Shown: positions 48,706-57,289 of the stretch, piece by piece
Numbering within the stretch: the first letter of the stretch is position 1
Layout of the letters: every line of letters starts with the position of its first letter
DNA from: Streptomyces malaysiensis subsp. samsunensis
GTDB lineage: Bacteria; Actinomycetota; Actinomycetes; Streptomycetales; Streptomycetaceae
Direction: 5' to 3'
Length of the DNA stretch: 64,000 nt
Assembly: GCF_024519315.1 (NCBI RefSeq)
Contig: NZ_JANIIC010000030.1
Span: forward strand, 55,154-119,153
Position numbers and translations under genes: made by a program
Notes under the pieces: generated by a model
Told to the model about the DNA's origin: nothing
The model's database searches: none
Seen by the model: the letters and a program-made list of their open reading frames with translations, nothing else

Positions 48706-50085
48706 TCAGCTCTTGGCGCCGATGTGCAGGGCCACCGTGCTCTTGGCGGGTACGGTCAGCTGTGCCTTGCCGTCGTCGCCGACGGTCACGGTGTTGCCGT
48801 CGCAGGCGCCCGGTGCTGCCTTGGCGACGTTGCAGTACGTCCCGGCGGGCAGAGAGGTCGCGAACGTCTGCGTGAGCTCGCCGTCCCCGGCGTTGATCGC
48901 GACGAAGCCCCGGTCGCCGCGACCGAAGGCGATCGCGCTGGAGCCGTTGTCCCACCAGTTGGTCAACTCGGCCGAGCCGACCGCGTTGCGGAAGCCCACC
49001 ATTCCGGTGATCTCCTGCTTGGCGTGCATGTTGGTCCAGCCGTCGCTGCCGCTGGGCGGCCCGGCGTCCTTGTCGGACCACTCGTAGCCGGAGAAGACGT
49101 TCGGTGAACCGTAGGGCGAGGCGAGCATGAAGACGTTCGCCATCGTGTACGTCGCGCCGTCCTTGTAGGTCAGCGTCGACCCGTTGCGCTCGGTGTCCCA
49201 GTTGTCGACGAAGGTGCGGGCCTTGTCGCTGCTGAGCTTGCCGTCGGCGACGGATTTGAGCTGGGCGACGCTGCCGCCCTGGAAGGCGCTCTTGAGGTGG
49301 CCGCCGTAGCGGAACTCGTCGACGTCACCGACCCCGGTGTACTCCTCGGGTTGCACCGCCTCGCCGCCGCCGTGGATGACCTCCGAGACCCAGAAGCCCG
49401 GGTTGCTCATCTTGCCCTTGATGGCCGCCACGTCGTCGGCCGCGATGTGCTTGGCGGCGTCGATGCGGAAGCCGTCGACGCCGAGCGAGCGCAGGTCGTC
49501 AAGGTACTTCGCGATGGTGGTGCGGACGGCGTCGCTGCCGGTGTCCAGGTCGGACAGACCCACCAGCTCGCAGGTCTGGACGTTCTCGCGGTTGCCGTAG
49601 TCGGAGATGTCCTTGCGGCAGGAGTGGAAGTCCTGGTCCTGGTAGTAACCGGGGTAGGAGTACTTCGTGTACTGCGTGCCGCCGGTTCCGGTGCCGGACC
49701 CGGACGACATGTGGTTGATGACGGCGTCGGCGATGACCTTCACACCGGCTTCGTGGCAGACGGAGACCATGGACGCGAAGGCGTCCCGGTCGCCGAGCCG
49801 GCCCGCGATCTTGTAACTGACCGGCTGGTAGGACGTCCACCACTGGTTGCCCTGTATGTGCTCCGAGGCGGGCGAGACCTCGACATAGCCATACCCGGCA
49901 GGGCCGAGTTCGTCCGTGCAGATCTTGGCCACGTCGGTGAACTTCCGCTCGAACAGCGTGGCCGTGACGGCCTTTTCCCCGGGGGGCGCGGCTTGCGAGG
50001 TCGCGGGGGAGAAGGCGGCGAGGCCGGTGGTGACGAGCACTCCGGTCAGGGCTCCGCCGATGGCGCGGAATCGGTGGTGCAACAT
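48706..50085 (-). CDS. Secreted alpha-amylase (GH13)
   Basis: The 459-residue enzyme hydrolyses alpha-1,4-glucans outside the cell. Residues 1-32 form a signal peptide (basic start, hydrophobic core LTGVLVTTGLAAF, cleavage near SQA-AP). GH13 motifs are present: DAVINH (region I), GVDGFRIDAAKH with the nucleophile Asp near 210 (II), the acid/base Glu near 235 in VSEVIHGGGE (III), and FVDNWDTERNG near 293 (IV). Region IV has Trp where most GH13 enzymes have His (NHD), which could affect subsite -1. A starch-binding domain is absent, so the enzyme consists of the catalytic domain plus domain C. The gene has its own terminator and a TTGC-repeat region upstream. Confidence 0.92.
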   Translation of the reverse strand: MLHHRFRAIGGALTGVLVTTGLAAFSPATSQAAPPGEKAVTATLFERKFTDVAKICTDELGPAGYGYVEVSPASEHIQGNQWWTSYQPVSYKIAGRLGDRDAFASMVSVCHEAGVKVIADAVINHMSSGSGTGTGGTQYTKYSYPGYYQDQDFHSCRKDISDYGNRENVQTCELVGLSDLDTGSDAVRTTIAKYLDDLRSLGVDGFRIDAAKHIAADDVAAIKGKMSNPGFWVSEVIHGGGEAVQPEEYTGVGDVDEFRYGGHLKSAFQGGSVAQLKSVADGKLSSDKARTFVDNWDTERNGSTLTYKDGATYTMANVFMLASPYGSPNVFSGYEWSDKDAGPPSGSDGWTNMHAKQEITGMVGFRNAVGSAELTNWWDNGSSAIAFGRGDRGFVAINAGDGELTQTFATSLPAGTYCNVAKAAPGACDGNTVTVGDDGKAQLTVPAKSTVALHIGAKS

Positions 50086-50130
50086 GCGGCTCCTTCAGCG
50101 TTCGGGCGCGGTGAGGGACGCGCTCTCGGA

Positions 50131-50152
50131 GGCAGCCACGCGCCTGGCTGCC
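50131..50152. promoter_or_regulatory. Inverted repeat GGCAGCCA-N6-TGGCTGCC in the amylase leader
   Basis: This is a perfect 8-bp inverted repeat 46 bases upstream of the amylase start. It could fold in the 5' leader or serve as a repressor site. Confidence 0.4.
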
Positions 50153-50207
50153 GTGGGGGGTTCCGCGACGGAGCCTGCCTTTCCTGAGTGGTCACGTCAA
50201 GGAGCCA

Positions 50208-50235
50208 TGCAAGAAGTTTCAGCAACATGCGCAAC
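50208..50235. promoter_or_regulatory. TTGC repeat region upstream of the amylase gene
   Basis: On the minus strand the sequence contains GTTGCGC, TGTTGCTGAAAC and TTCTTGCA, three TTGC steps within 28 bases. Streptomyces amylase and maltose genes are controlled by the LacI-type MalR/Reg1 protein through TTGCAG-type repeats, so this is a candidate operator. The match is partial. Confidence 0.35.
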
Positions 50236-50398
50236 GGCTGCCAGTGGAAGATGGCGCACTCGTCGAGCGCGAAGCGGGCCTTCTGTGCCCGCGAGAACGG
50301 CGGGATCCGCGGCTACCTCCGGCGGGCGGAGGTGGCGGGCTGCCTCGGAAAGGAGAACTGCCGCCCCGGTGGGAGCGGGAGAAGCAGGAGGGCAAGGT

Positions 50399-50644
50399 GT
50401 GACCACGTTGTATGTACTCGACGCCCCGGAGAATGCAGCGCTGCCGAAGGTCGCGGTCCATGATCAAGCCGTGACCGTCGGCCGGATCGGACCGAACTTC
50501 GAGATCGCCTCCGATGGCTCGATCGTGATCGACCGCCGAGCTACCGGCTGCCGCCACGCCGTCTGGTACAGCGCCGTCGGCGGCGTGCGCGGAGGCCGCA
50601 TCGTGCAGCACGACAAGGAGGCCCTGCGGGTGGAGCCCGCATGA
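50399..50644 (+). CDS. Small hypothetical protein (81 aa)
   Basis: GTG 50399 follows GCAGGAGGGCAAG, a good ribosome site. The product (TLYVLDAPENAALPKVAVHD, SIVIDRRATGCRHAVWYSAV, GGRIVQHDKEALRVEPA) is a small beta-rich protein of unknown family. Its last codons overlap the ATG of the next fragment (GCATGA). The pattern of coupled small genes resembles those in actinomycete integrative elements, but I cannot name the family. Confidence 0.45.
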   Translation: MTTLYVLDAPENAALPKVAVHDQAVTVGRIGPNFEIASDGSIVIDRRATGCRHAVWYSAVGGVRGGRIVQHDKEALRVEPA

Positions 50645-50739
50645 CCAGTACCAGCACACGCCTGGGCGCAGGCCGATACCTCCCCCTCACCGAACTGTGG
50701 CTGGCCCTCTACGACCTGACCCACCTGCTCTTGGCGTAG
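50641..50739 (+). pseudogene. N-terminal scrap of a gene coupled to the 81-aa protein
   Basis: ATG 50641 overlaps the previous stop. It yields about 20 meaningful residues (RLGAGRYLPLTELWLALYDL), after which the frame runs into sequence of the convergent lipoprotein gene and stops at 50739. A deletion probably fused the two ends. Confidence 0.4.
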
Positions 50740-51654
50740 GCCGCGAGCGTCTCGATGGCCTTGCGGGTCTCCAGACGGGGAAGCATCATGACGCTGCCGG
50801 CGAGCGTGCCCTGCTCGATCTGCCGCAGAGCCCATGCGTCGCCACCGAAGTCGAACACCTTGACGCCCTTGCCGCCCGCGGCCTCGGCGACGCCGCGGGT
50901 CATGCCCGAGAAATTGGACATGATCACGTCGAGGCCGGGGTTCGCACGCAGCATCGTCTGGGCCGCGCCGAACGCCTTGGGCGTGGTGTAGTCGGTCGTC
51001 TGCCGGGCGACCACCTTGAATCCCCTGGTCTTGCCGAAAGCCTTCGCGACCTTGAAGAACGACAGCGTGTTGGCGTTGAGGTCCGGACCGGAGATCAGCC
51101 CCACACTCGCTCCGCGAGGGCACGCATTGATGACGCCGCGAACCCGGGAGTCGTAGACCGAGGGTCTGGCCGCCCACGTAGGTGATCGTGCCCGGCTGGT
51201 ACGTCCTGGCCCCGCGGTTCGTCTCCCGGCCGCAGATCGGCAGGTCGAACACCGACACCAGGACGTGTTTCCTCGGGGCCTCCTGGGTGAGGAGGCCGCA
51301 GACCAGATTGCCGTCGTTGGGCTCGATGGCGAAGGCGTTGTACCTGCCGCTGGTCAGCGCCTGCTGCATCTGGTCGAACTGGGTCTGGGCGCGGAACTTG
51401 CCGTCGAAGATGTCGAGGTGGGTCCCGAGTTCCCCCGCGACGGTCTTCGCCTCGGCGATCGACGCCTGGAGGTAGGAGTTGCTGGCACCGGCCGAGAAGT
51501 AGGCGATCTTCAGCTTGGCCGGGTCGGAGACGGGCCCGTCGATGATCTCCTTCGAGGCGCCCGCTCCGGTGTCGATGCCGGTCGAACAGCCGCTGCCCGC
51601 CACGCAGACGGTGAGGGCGACAGCCGCGGTTCCGATGAGCCGTGCTGTGGTCAT
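50709..51654 (-). pseudogene. Sugar ABC transporter substrate-binding lipoprotein, frameshifted and truncated
   Basis: From ATG 51654 there is a lipoprotein-like leader with a Cys near residue 23 (VAGSGCSTG). Next comes a periplasmic-binding-protein fold of the ribose/xylose (peripla_BP_4) type: IAYFSAGASNSYLQASIAEA, QFDQMQQALTSGRYNAFAIE. Near 51170 one surplus base shifts the frame. The rest reads VYDSRVRGVINACPRGASVG, LISGPDLNANTLSFFKVAKA, GLDVIMSNFSGMTRGVAEAA and ends early at 50709 (TRKAIETLAAYAKSRW). The family normally has about 60 more residues. No permease or ATPase gene is next to it. Confidence 0.7.
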
Positions 51655-51664
51655 GGCGATCCGC

Positions 51665-52405
51665 TCAGTCCTCGGTCCACGTGTCGTAGATGTCGCTGAG
51701 CGAGGCGAACCAGACGCCGTCGTGGCCGCTCATGTGGTCGAGCAGCCTCTCCAGCCCGAGGATGTGATGGGCGCGGCCGACCGTCTGGGGATGCACGGTG
51801 ATCGCGAGGACGGGGTTGGACTCGCGGGCGTACGCGTAGTCGAAGTGGTCCTGGAACCGCTGGAACATGACCTCGCTGGAGCCCAGGCCCTGGTTGATGC
51901 CGGGGATGCACTCACCGGCCGGGAAGTCGTCGAGGTACCACGACACCGGGAACTCCAGGATCGGGCTCGGCGCGCCGAAGACCGAGCCCTCCTCCCAGCG
52001 GACCTCGACCGGCCGCGGGTGGTACGGCTGGAAGTCCCCGCCCATGAGCGAGGAGTCCCAGTCGAACCCCGTCCTCTCCGGCAGCTCCAGGGTGCGCTCG
52101 GTGAAGTCCCATGCCGGCGACCGGTACCCGCGGGACCGCACACCCGCATGCTTGAGGTGGCCTTCGATGGTCTTCTCCATCAGCCGGACCTCGGTCTCCA
52201 GGTCCAGGGAGGGAACCGCCTCGTGGTAACAGCCGTGGGCGGCGATCTCCTGGCCGGCGTCGACGATGCGGCGGAAGGCGTCGGGGAAGGTGGCCATCGA
52301 GTGCACCGGGGTGCACCAGGTGCCGGACACGCCGTACCGCTCGAAGAGGGCGAGCAGCCGGGGTACGCCGACCTCGGCGCCGAACTCGCCAGGAACCCCG
52401 TGGTC
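51665..52405 (-). pseudogene. Polysaccharide deacetylase family protein, N-terminally truncated
   Basis: The minus-strand frame holds most of a NodB-fold protein of the PuuE/allantoinase-like type: EFGAEVGVPRLLALFERYGV, SGTWCTPVHSM, EIAAHGCYHEAVPSL (metal motif H-x3-H), RSRGYRSPAWDFTERTLELP and LAITVHPQTVGRAHHILGLE. The N-terminal strand with the catalytic T-F-D-x-D motif is missing, because the frame runs into unrelated sequence near 52405. A shorter start at GTG 52330 would still lack that motif. It lies 10 bases before the binding-protein gene, so both once formed one operon. Confidence 0.7.
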
Positions 52406-53304
52406 TGGACGATGACGGCCGCTACGCGGCGATGGCTGATGGCCTGGCGGCCATCAAGGCGGCCGCAGCCGCCCAGCGCGCCCGGGACGCGCCGATGGCT
52501 ACACCGACGACGTCACCCCGCCGGACATCAAGCCGGGTGAAGAGGCCACCATCCGGCTGACCGTCTCCTTCCGGTCGGGCGACGACCTTCCCGGCCTGTT
52601 CGACGGCATCGACATCGGCGGTCCGCCCCTCCGGACTCCGGTGACGGTGCGGGGCCGCGGCACCGCACCCTCCTACCTCGCCTCCAACCGGGAAGGCACC
52701 GCCCAGGTAGTGCCGCGCCACTCCTACCTGGCGTCCGTATCCGGCATGCAGTTCGGCGGATACCTGCTGCCGCTGGCAGGCGCCCGCTGGTACACCGACG
52801 ACGGACGCTCGGGAGCCGCAGGCAGTCCTGTCCGCATCCCCGCCTATGCCGCTACAGTCCGCCGCCGCCCAGGCACCCGGGAACATGCCTGACCACGTCG
52901 TGCCGGGGATGGCGGCGTTCCCTGACGTACCGACAGCGGGGTGCGGTGGCTGCTCCGGTCGGGGGCGTCCGCGTGCCGGTGGGGCCGAACTCCTCGTTCT
53001 GCAGGGTGTGAGTCCCTTCGAGCTGCCGGTCGCCGTCCCGTTCTTGACTGCGCCGGGCGAGCCGAACCTCCAACTTCGGGCATCCCAATATTGGCAAACC
53101 GTCACTTTTGAAGCTTGGCGTATTTCTGCGACCGCAGCGGATGACCACCGACTCCTACACACTCCCGGCGGGCCCCGCTCCGCCGATTGGTTGAGTCCAC
53201 CTGCCGCCCGGCGGGTCGGCACTGCACACGCGGCCGTCGGCATGACAGGCTCGCGTTTCGGACGCGAAGGGAGCCGTAGCCGATGACTTACCTCGGCCCC
53301 CGCC
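52406..53304. other. Degenerate region with one protein-like stretch
   Basis: From about 52500 to 52892 the plus strand can be read as DDVTPPDIKPGEEATIRLTV, FRSGDDLPGLFDGIDIGGPP and, from 52641, APSYLASNREGTAQVVPRHS and LASVSGMQFGGYLLPLAGAR. This may be part of a lost gene of unknown family. No ribosome site and no domain could be named. 52893-53304 shows nothing recognisable. Confidence 0.35.
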
Positions 53305-53514
53305 CCCGGCTGGTTGACACCAGCCCGCGTCCGCCGGGGATTTCGCAACATCCGCCCGACCACCGCGCTGCCCGCCAGCGCACCGAAACCCTCCCGGCCC
53401 GGCCCAGGCCGCCCACCAGGATCACGCAACCAACACCGTGTTGTCACATGTCACGTCGGGAAAATCACCAAAACCGACACAGCAACCACAACCCGCACGA
53501 AGCGCACAGGTTAA
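53305..53514 (+). mobile_element. Transposase C-terminal remnant
   Basis: LTPARVRRGFRNIRPTTALP, ASAPKPSRPGPGRPPGSRN and HVGKITKTDTATT form the basic, Pro-rich tail of a large Streptomyces transposase family (IS701-like). The catalytic part is gone. It stands at the left border of the intact 53.6-63.6 kb block. Confidence 0.6.
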
Positions 53515-53535
53515 ACAACAAGCTCAGAGGCCGCC

Positions 53536-53574
53536 CACGCGGCCGGACGGAATCGGAATTCATCCGGCCGCGTG
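53536..53574. terminator. Hairpin terminator after the 60328-53596 minus-strand operon
   Basis: CACGCGGCCGGA (53536-53547) and TCCGGCCGCGTG (53563-53574) form a 12-bp stem with a 15-base loop. It lies 22 bases past the aldehyde dehydrogenase stop. Confidence 0.75.
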
Positions 53575-53595
53575 ATGTCGGTCCGGTGCACCCAG

Positions 53596-55089
53596 TCACA
53601 TGACCAACGCACCATCGACCCGCCGCGGAATCGCGACGGCTTCATCCCGCAGCTCGGCGGGCAAGAACTCCGGCGGCGTGTTCTGCCAAGCCACTGGGCG
53701 CAGGAACCGCCGGACGGCCGATGCGCCGACCGAGGTGTGCGCGGATCCGGTCGCCGCCGGCCACGGCCCGCCGTGGTGCTGCGCCCAGTTGACGGCGACA
53801 CCGGTCGGGTACCCGTTCCACACCAGCCTGCCGACTCGTGCTTCAAGGACAGGCAGCACGGACCGCATCAGCGTCCGGTCGGCATCGGTCGCGTGCACGG
53901 TCGCCGTCAGCGCTCCCGGCAGCCGGTCCAGCGCCGCGGTCAGCTCGGCCTCCGACGAGTACCGGGACACGACCAGCAACGGGCCGAAGCACTCGTCGAG
54001 AAGTTCCCCGGTCAGTTCGGCCGGCGGCACCACCAACAACGTCGCCTGGGCGGTGAACCCGCCTCCGGACTGAGCGATCCCCTGGGTGAGGAGCTGCACC
54101 CCCGGCGCGGATACCCGCTTCCGGACTTCACGGTCGAACGCGTCCTTGATGCTTGCACTCAGGAGCACCCCGCCGGCGTGGGCGGCGAACTCCCGGCGGA
54201 GCCCCGCGATCAGGTCGTCTCCCGCCGCACCGGCAGGAACCAGCGCCAAGCCGGGCTTCGTGCAGAACTGGCCCATCCCCAGGGTCGCGGAACCTGCTAG
54301 TTCGCGCGCCAGCCGGTCGCCTCGTTCGGCCGCCGCACCGGGTGCCACGACAAGTGAGTTCAGGGCGCCCAGTTCACCGTAGAACGGGATGGGTTCCGGA
54401 CGGCCTTGCGCGATGTCGAACAGTGCCCGTCCTCCCGACAGCGAGCCGGTGAAGCCCACCGCCTTGATCTGCGGATGCTCGACGAGTCGCACACCGGCTT
54501 CCCGTCCGAACAGCAAGCCGAGTGCCGCTGCAGGAGTACCCGAGGCGGCCAAGCCACGCTTCGCCGCCTCGTGCACCGCCAAGGAGGTGGCTGGGTGAGC
54601 CTGGTGGCCCTTCACGACGACCGGGCAGCCCGCGGCGAGCGCGGAGGCGGTGTCGCCGCCCGCAACGGAAAACGCGAGCGGGAAGTTGCTCGCGGCGAAT
54701 ACCGCGACCGGCCCGACGGGGACCAGCATTCGCCGGAGGTCCGGGCCCGACTCCGTCGCGTGGTCGATCGTGGCTTCGAGATAGCCGCCGTCGTCCAGCA
54801 CCTCGGCGAACAAGCGGAACTGTCCGCTGGTGCGCGCGAGCTCACCGGTCAGGCGGTCGACTCCGAGCCCGGTCTCCTCATCGGCGAGCGTGACGATCTT
54901 TTCGCCGTCCGCGTCGAGTTCGTCGGCGATGGAGCGCAGCATCGACGCCCGGCCAGCAGTGCCCGAAGCAGCGAGAACTTCAGCGGCGCCGACCGCGTCA
55001 CGCACGAGGCGGTCGACGTCTTCGACGCCGAATGCCGGTGAGCTCACCGACCACGTGCGCCCGGTCTTCGGATTCGTACTGGAAAGCAT
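53596..55089 (-). CDS. Aldehyde dehydrogenase, 2,5-dioxovalerate (ketoglutarate semialdehyde) type
   Basis: The 497-residue protein from ATG 55089 belongs to the ALDH subgroup that oxidises 2,5-dioxopentanoate to 2-oxoglutarate. It shows VAVFAASNFPLAFSVAGGDT, KGHQAHPATSLAVHEAA, the base Glu near 239 (PFYGELGALN), the nucleophile Cys near 276 (GMGQFCTKPG) and the C-terminal WNGYPTGVAVNWAQHHGGPW, all hallmarks of that type. A TTG start 45 bases upstream overlaps the previous gene and is less likely. It is the last enzyme of the operon and would feed the sugar-derived carbon into the TCA cycle. Confidence 0.87.
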   Translation of the reverse strand: MLSSTNPKTGRTWSVSSPAFGVEDVDRLVRDAVGAAEVLAASGTAGRASMLRSIADELDADGEKIVTLADEETGLGVDRLTGELARTSGQFRLFAEVLDDGGYLEATIDHATESGPDLRRMLVPVGPVAVFAASNFPLAFSVAGGDTASALAAGCPVVVKGHQAHPATSLAVHEAAKRGLAASGTPAAALGLLFGREAGVRLVEHPQIKAVGFTGSLSGGRALFDIAQGRPEPIPFYGELGALNSLVVAPGAAAERGDRLARELAGSATLGMGQFCTKPGLALVPAGAAGDDLIAGLRREFAAHAGGVLLSASIKDAFDREVRKRVSAPGVQLLTQGIAQSGGGFTAQATLLVVPPAELTGELLDECFGPLLVVSRYSSEAELTAALDRLPGALTATVHATDADRTLMRSVLPVLEARVGRLVWNGYPTGVAVNWAQHHGGPWPAATGSAHTSVGASAVRRFLRPVAWQNTPPEFLPAELRDEAVAIPRRVDGALVM

Positions 55090-55130
55090 GACTACCGTTT
55101 CCGTCCAGGGGTGTATAGGGCGTGCTTGCG

Positions 55131-56090
55131 TCAAGCGCTGACCGGCGACCTCAGCCGGCGGCCGCCGAGAGCGCGGTCGGCTTCCTCAGCGGCCAGCAGC
55201 TGCAACTGCTCGACCGAATGAGCGGAGTAGAACGCCGAATGCGGGGTGAGCGTGACCTGATCCAGGGCGCGCAGCGGCGACTCGGGCGGCAACGGCTCCT
55301 GGCTGAAGACGTCCAAGCCTACGGCGGACAGCCGACCGCTTTTCAGAGCTCGCACGAGGGCGTCCTCGTCCACCAGGCCGCCGCGTGAGGTGTTGATGAG
55401 CACCGCTCCCGCGGACATCCGAGCCAAGGCGGCGTCGTCGATCAGGTGGTGGGTGTTCGGTGTGAGCGGACAGTGCAGGGACACCGCGTGGGAACGCGAC
55501 AGCAGGTCGTCGAGCTCGACGGATTCGATGCCGAATGCGGTCAGTGCACCGGCCGGCGCCCAAGGGTCGTGCGCGATGATCCGGAACCCGAACGGCATCA
55601 GGCGTTTCGCCACGGAGAAACCGATCCGGCCGGTTCCGATCAGCCCGACGGTGGTGTCGCCGAAACCACGCAGTGTCCCGAGCCCGGGTGGCTTGATCCA
55701 GCCGTCTTCCCGGATCCGGCTGTCGTAGACCGACAGTTTTCGCAGTGATGAAAGCAACAGCGCCACCGTGTGATCGGCAACGGTCTCGCTGCCGTAGTCC
55801 GGCACGTTGGCGACGCTGATCCCCAGCTCCCCCGCGGCCCGTACGTCGACGTTGTCGTAGCCGACCCCATAGCGGATCACCGTGGCTCCGGGCGCCATCC
55901 GCTCGAGCACGGCCCGGGTGACCGGCGCGAGGTTCACGAATACGACGTGGGCGCCGGCCACGGCTGCGACGGTCTCGGCTTCGGTGGCGCACTGGAACTC
56001 GGCGAACTCGGCGTCGTGCCGCTCCGCGACCGCCCGCTCAGCCAAAGTGCCGCCGAACGCCTGGTCGGTGACCACGACCTTCGCCTTCAT
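55131..56090 (-). CDS. D-isomer-specific 2-hydroxyacid dehydrogenase
   Basis: The 319-residue protein has the NAD-binding loop GLIGTGRIGFSVAKRL. The catalytic Arg is near 235 (NTSRGGLVDE), Glu near 262 (FSQEP) and His near 283 (TPHSAF). Family members interconvert 2-hydroxy and 2-keto acids. ATG 56090 overlaps the stop of the FAH-type gene (ATGA), so both are coupled. In a sugar-acid pathway it may reduce or oxidise a 2-keto-3-deoxy acid or a glyoxylate/glycolate by-product. The sequence does not decide which. Confidence 0.87.
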   Translation of the reverse strand: MKAKVVVTDQAFGGTLAERAVAERHDAEFAEFQCATEAETVAAVAGAHVVFVNLAPVTRAVLERMAPGATVIRYGVGYDNVDVRAAGELGISVANVPDYGSETVADHTVALLLSSLRKLSVYDSRIREDGWIKPPGLGTLRGFGDTTVGLIGTGRIGFSVAKRLMPFGFRIIAHDPWAPAGALTAFGIESVELDDLLSRSHAVSLHCPLTPNTHHLIDDAALARMSAGAVLINTSRGGLVDEDALVRALKSGRLSAVGLDVFSQEPLPPESPLRALDQVTLTPHSAFYSAHSVEQLQLLAAEEADRALGGRRLRSPVSA

Positions 56091-57268
56091 GACTGCACCT
56101 GTCCCAGCGCACCCCGGCGGACGAGGCTCTTCACCAGATCGGTGATGCCAGTGGTCCAGGGTGGCGCCTCTTCGGCGGAGGTGACCACGTTGACCAGTGT
56201 GCCCAGCCGTTCTGCCGAGATGGACACAACGTCTCCGGCGTGGTGGGTGAAGCCTTGGCCCGGCGCATCGCGGTCTTCGGTCGGTGCGAACAGCGTGCCG
56301 GTGAAAAGGACGAACCCGTCCGGGTACTGGTGATGGCGCCCCCGGGTGTGTGCGAGCAGTTCCTCGAACGTGCGGCTGATCTGGTTGACCGAGTTCTTGC
56401 CGTGCAGCGAGAAACCGTCGTCCTGTCCGGTGACGTCGAGAGCGATCTCCGTCTGCCGCGCGTCATCGATCGTGTAGTGCTCATCGAAGAGCCGGATGAA
56501 CGGCCCCAGCGCGCACGAGGCGTTGTTGTCCTTGGCCTCGGTGAGGAGCAGCGCGCTCCGCCCTTCGAAGTCGCGGAGGTTGACGTCGTTGCCGAGCATC
56601 GCGCCACGCGGCTTCCCCGTCGAGTCCGCGACGAGCGCCAGCTCGGGCTCCGGGTTGTTCCACTCGGACCGTTCGAGCACGCCGATCGCCGCACCGGTCC
56701 CGACCGCGGACAGCACGGGAGCCTTGGTGAAGATCTCCGGGTCTGGTCCGAGCCCGACCTCCAGATATTGGGACCACATCCCTTCCTGGAGCAAAGCCCG
56801 TTTGACCTCCGCGGCTTCGGCCGACCCGGGACGGACCGTCGAGATCGCGGTGCCGAGCGTCGCACCGAGCTTTCCCCGGATCTCCTCGGCACGGGCTGGG
56901 TCGCCTTGGGCCCGTTCCTCGATGACCCGCTCGAGCATGGATCCGACGAACGTGACTCCGGCCGCCTTCAAGACCTGGAGGTCGACCGGCGCCAGCAGCC
57001 TGGGCCCCGATGTGCCGGACAGCGTCGCGCGCAGCAGGTCCGGAAGGCCCCAGCGGCGCTCCCCGGCCGCGTTGCGCACGAGCTCGACGGGATCGGCCGT
57101 TTCGAGCAGTGCCGAGACCGTCGGCACGGAACTGGTGATGTCCACGACGTCGTCGCCACGGATGGACGCGACGCAAGGTCCCAAGACGGGATCGTGCACG
57201 CGTGCCACAAGGGTCGCTACGTCGCAGTCGGCCGGAAGTACGCGGTCGGCGTAGTCCACGAGGGACAC
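56087..57268 (-). CDS. FAH-family protein, candidate 2-keto-3-deoxy-pentonate dehydratase
   Basis: The 393-residue protein from GTG 57268 (AAGGAGACG upstream) is longer than FAH hydrolases and matches the subgroup that includes 2-dehydro-3-deoxy-D-arabinonate dehydratase: TFVGSMLERVIEERAQGDPA, RSEWNNPEPELALVADSTGK (E-x-E metal pair), MLGNDVNLRDFEGRSALLL and HHQYPDGFVLFTGTLFAPTE. That enzyme forms 2,5-dioxopentanoate, the substrate of the aldehyde dehydrogenase at 53596. Its place in the same operon supports this role. FAH-type hydrolysis of another keto acid is an alternative. Confidence 0.82.
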   Translation of the reverse strand: MSLVDYADRVLPADCDVATLVARVHDPVLGPCVASIRGDDVVDITSSVPTVSALLETADPVELVRNAAGERRWGLPDLLRATLSGTSGPRLLAPVDLQVLKAAGVTFVGSMLERVIEERAQGDPARAEEIRGKLGATLGTAISTVRPGSAEAAEVKRALLQEGMWSQYLEVGLGPDPEIFTKAPVLSAVGTGAAIGVLERSEWNNPEPELALVADSTGKPRGAMLGNDVNLRDFEGRSALLLTEAKDNNASCALGPFIRLFDEHYTIDDARQTEIALDVTGQDDGFSLHGKNSVNQISRTFEELLAHTRGRHHQYPDGFVLFTGTLFAPTEDRDAPGQGFTHHAGDVVSISAERLGTLVNVVTSAEEAPPWTTGITDLVKSLVRRGALGQVQS

Positions 57269-57289
57269 TTCGTCTCCTTGGTAGTTCGG

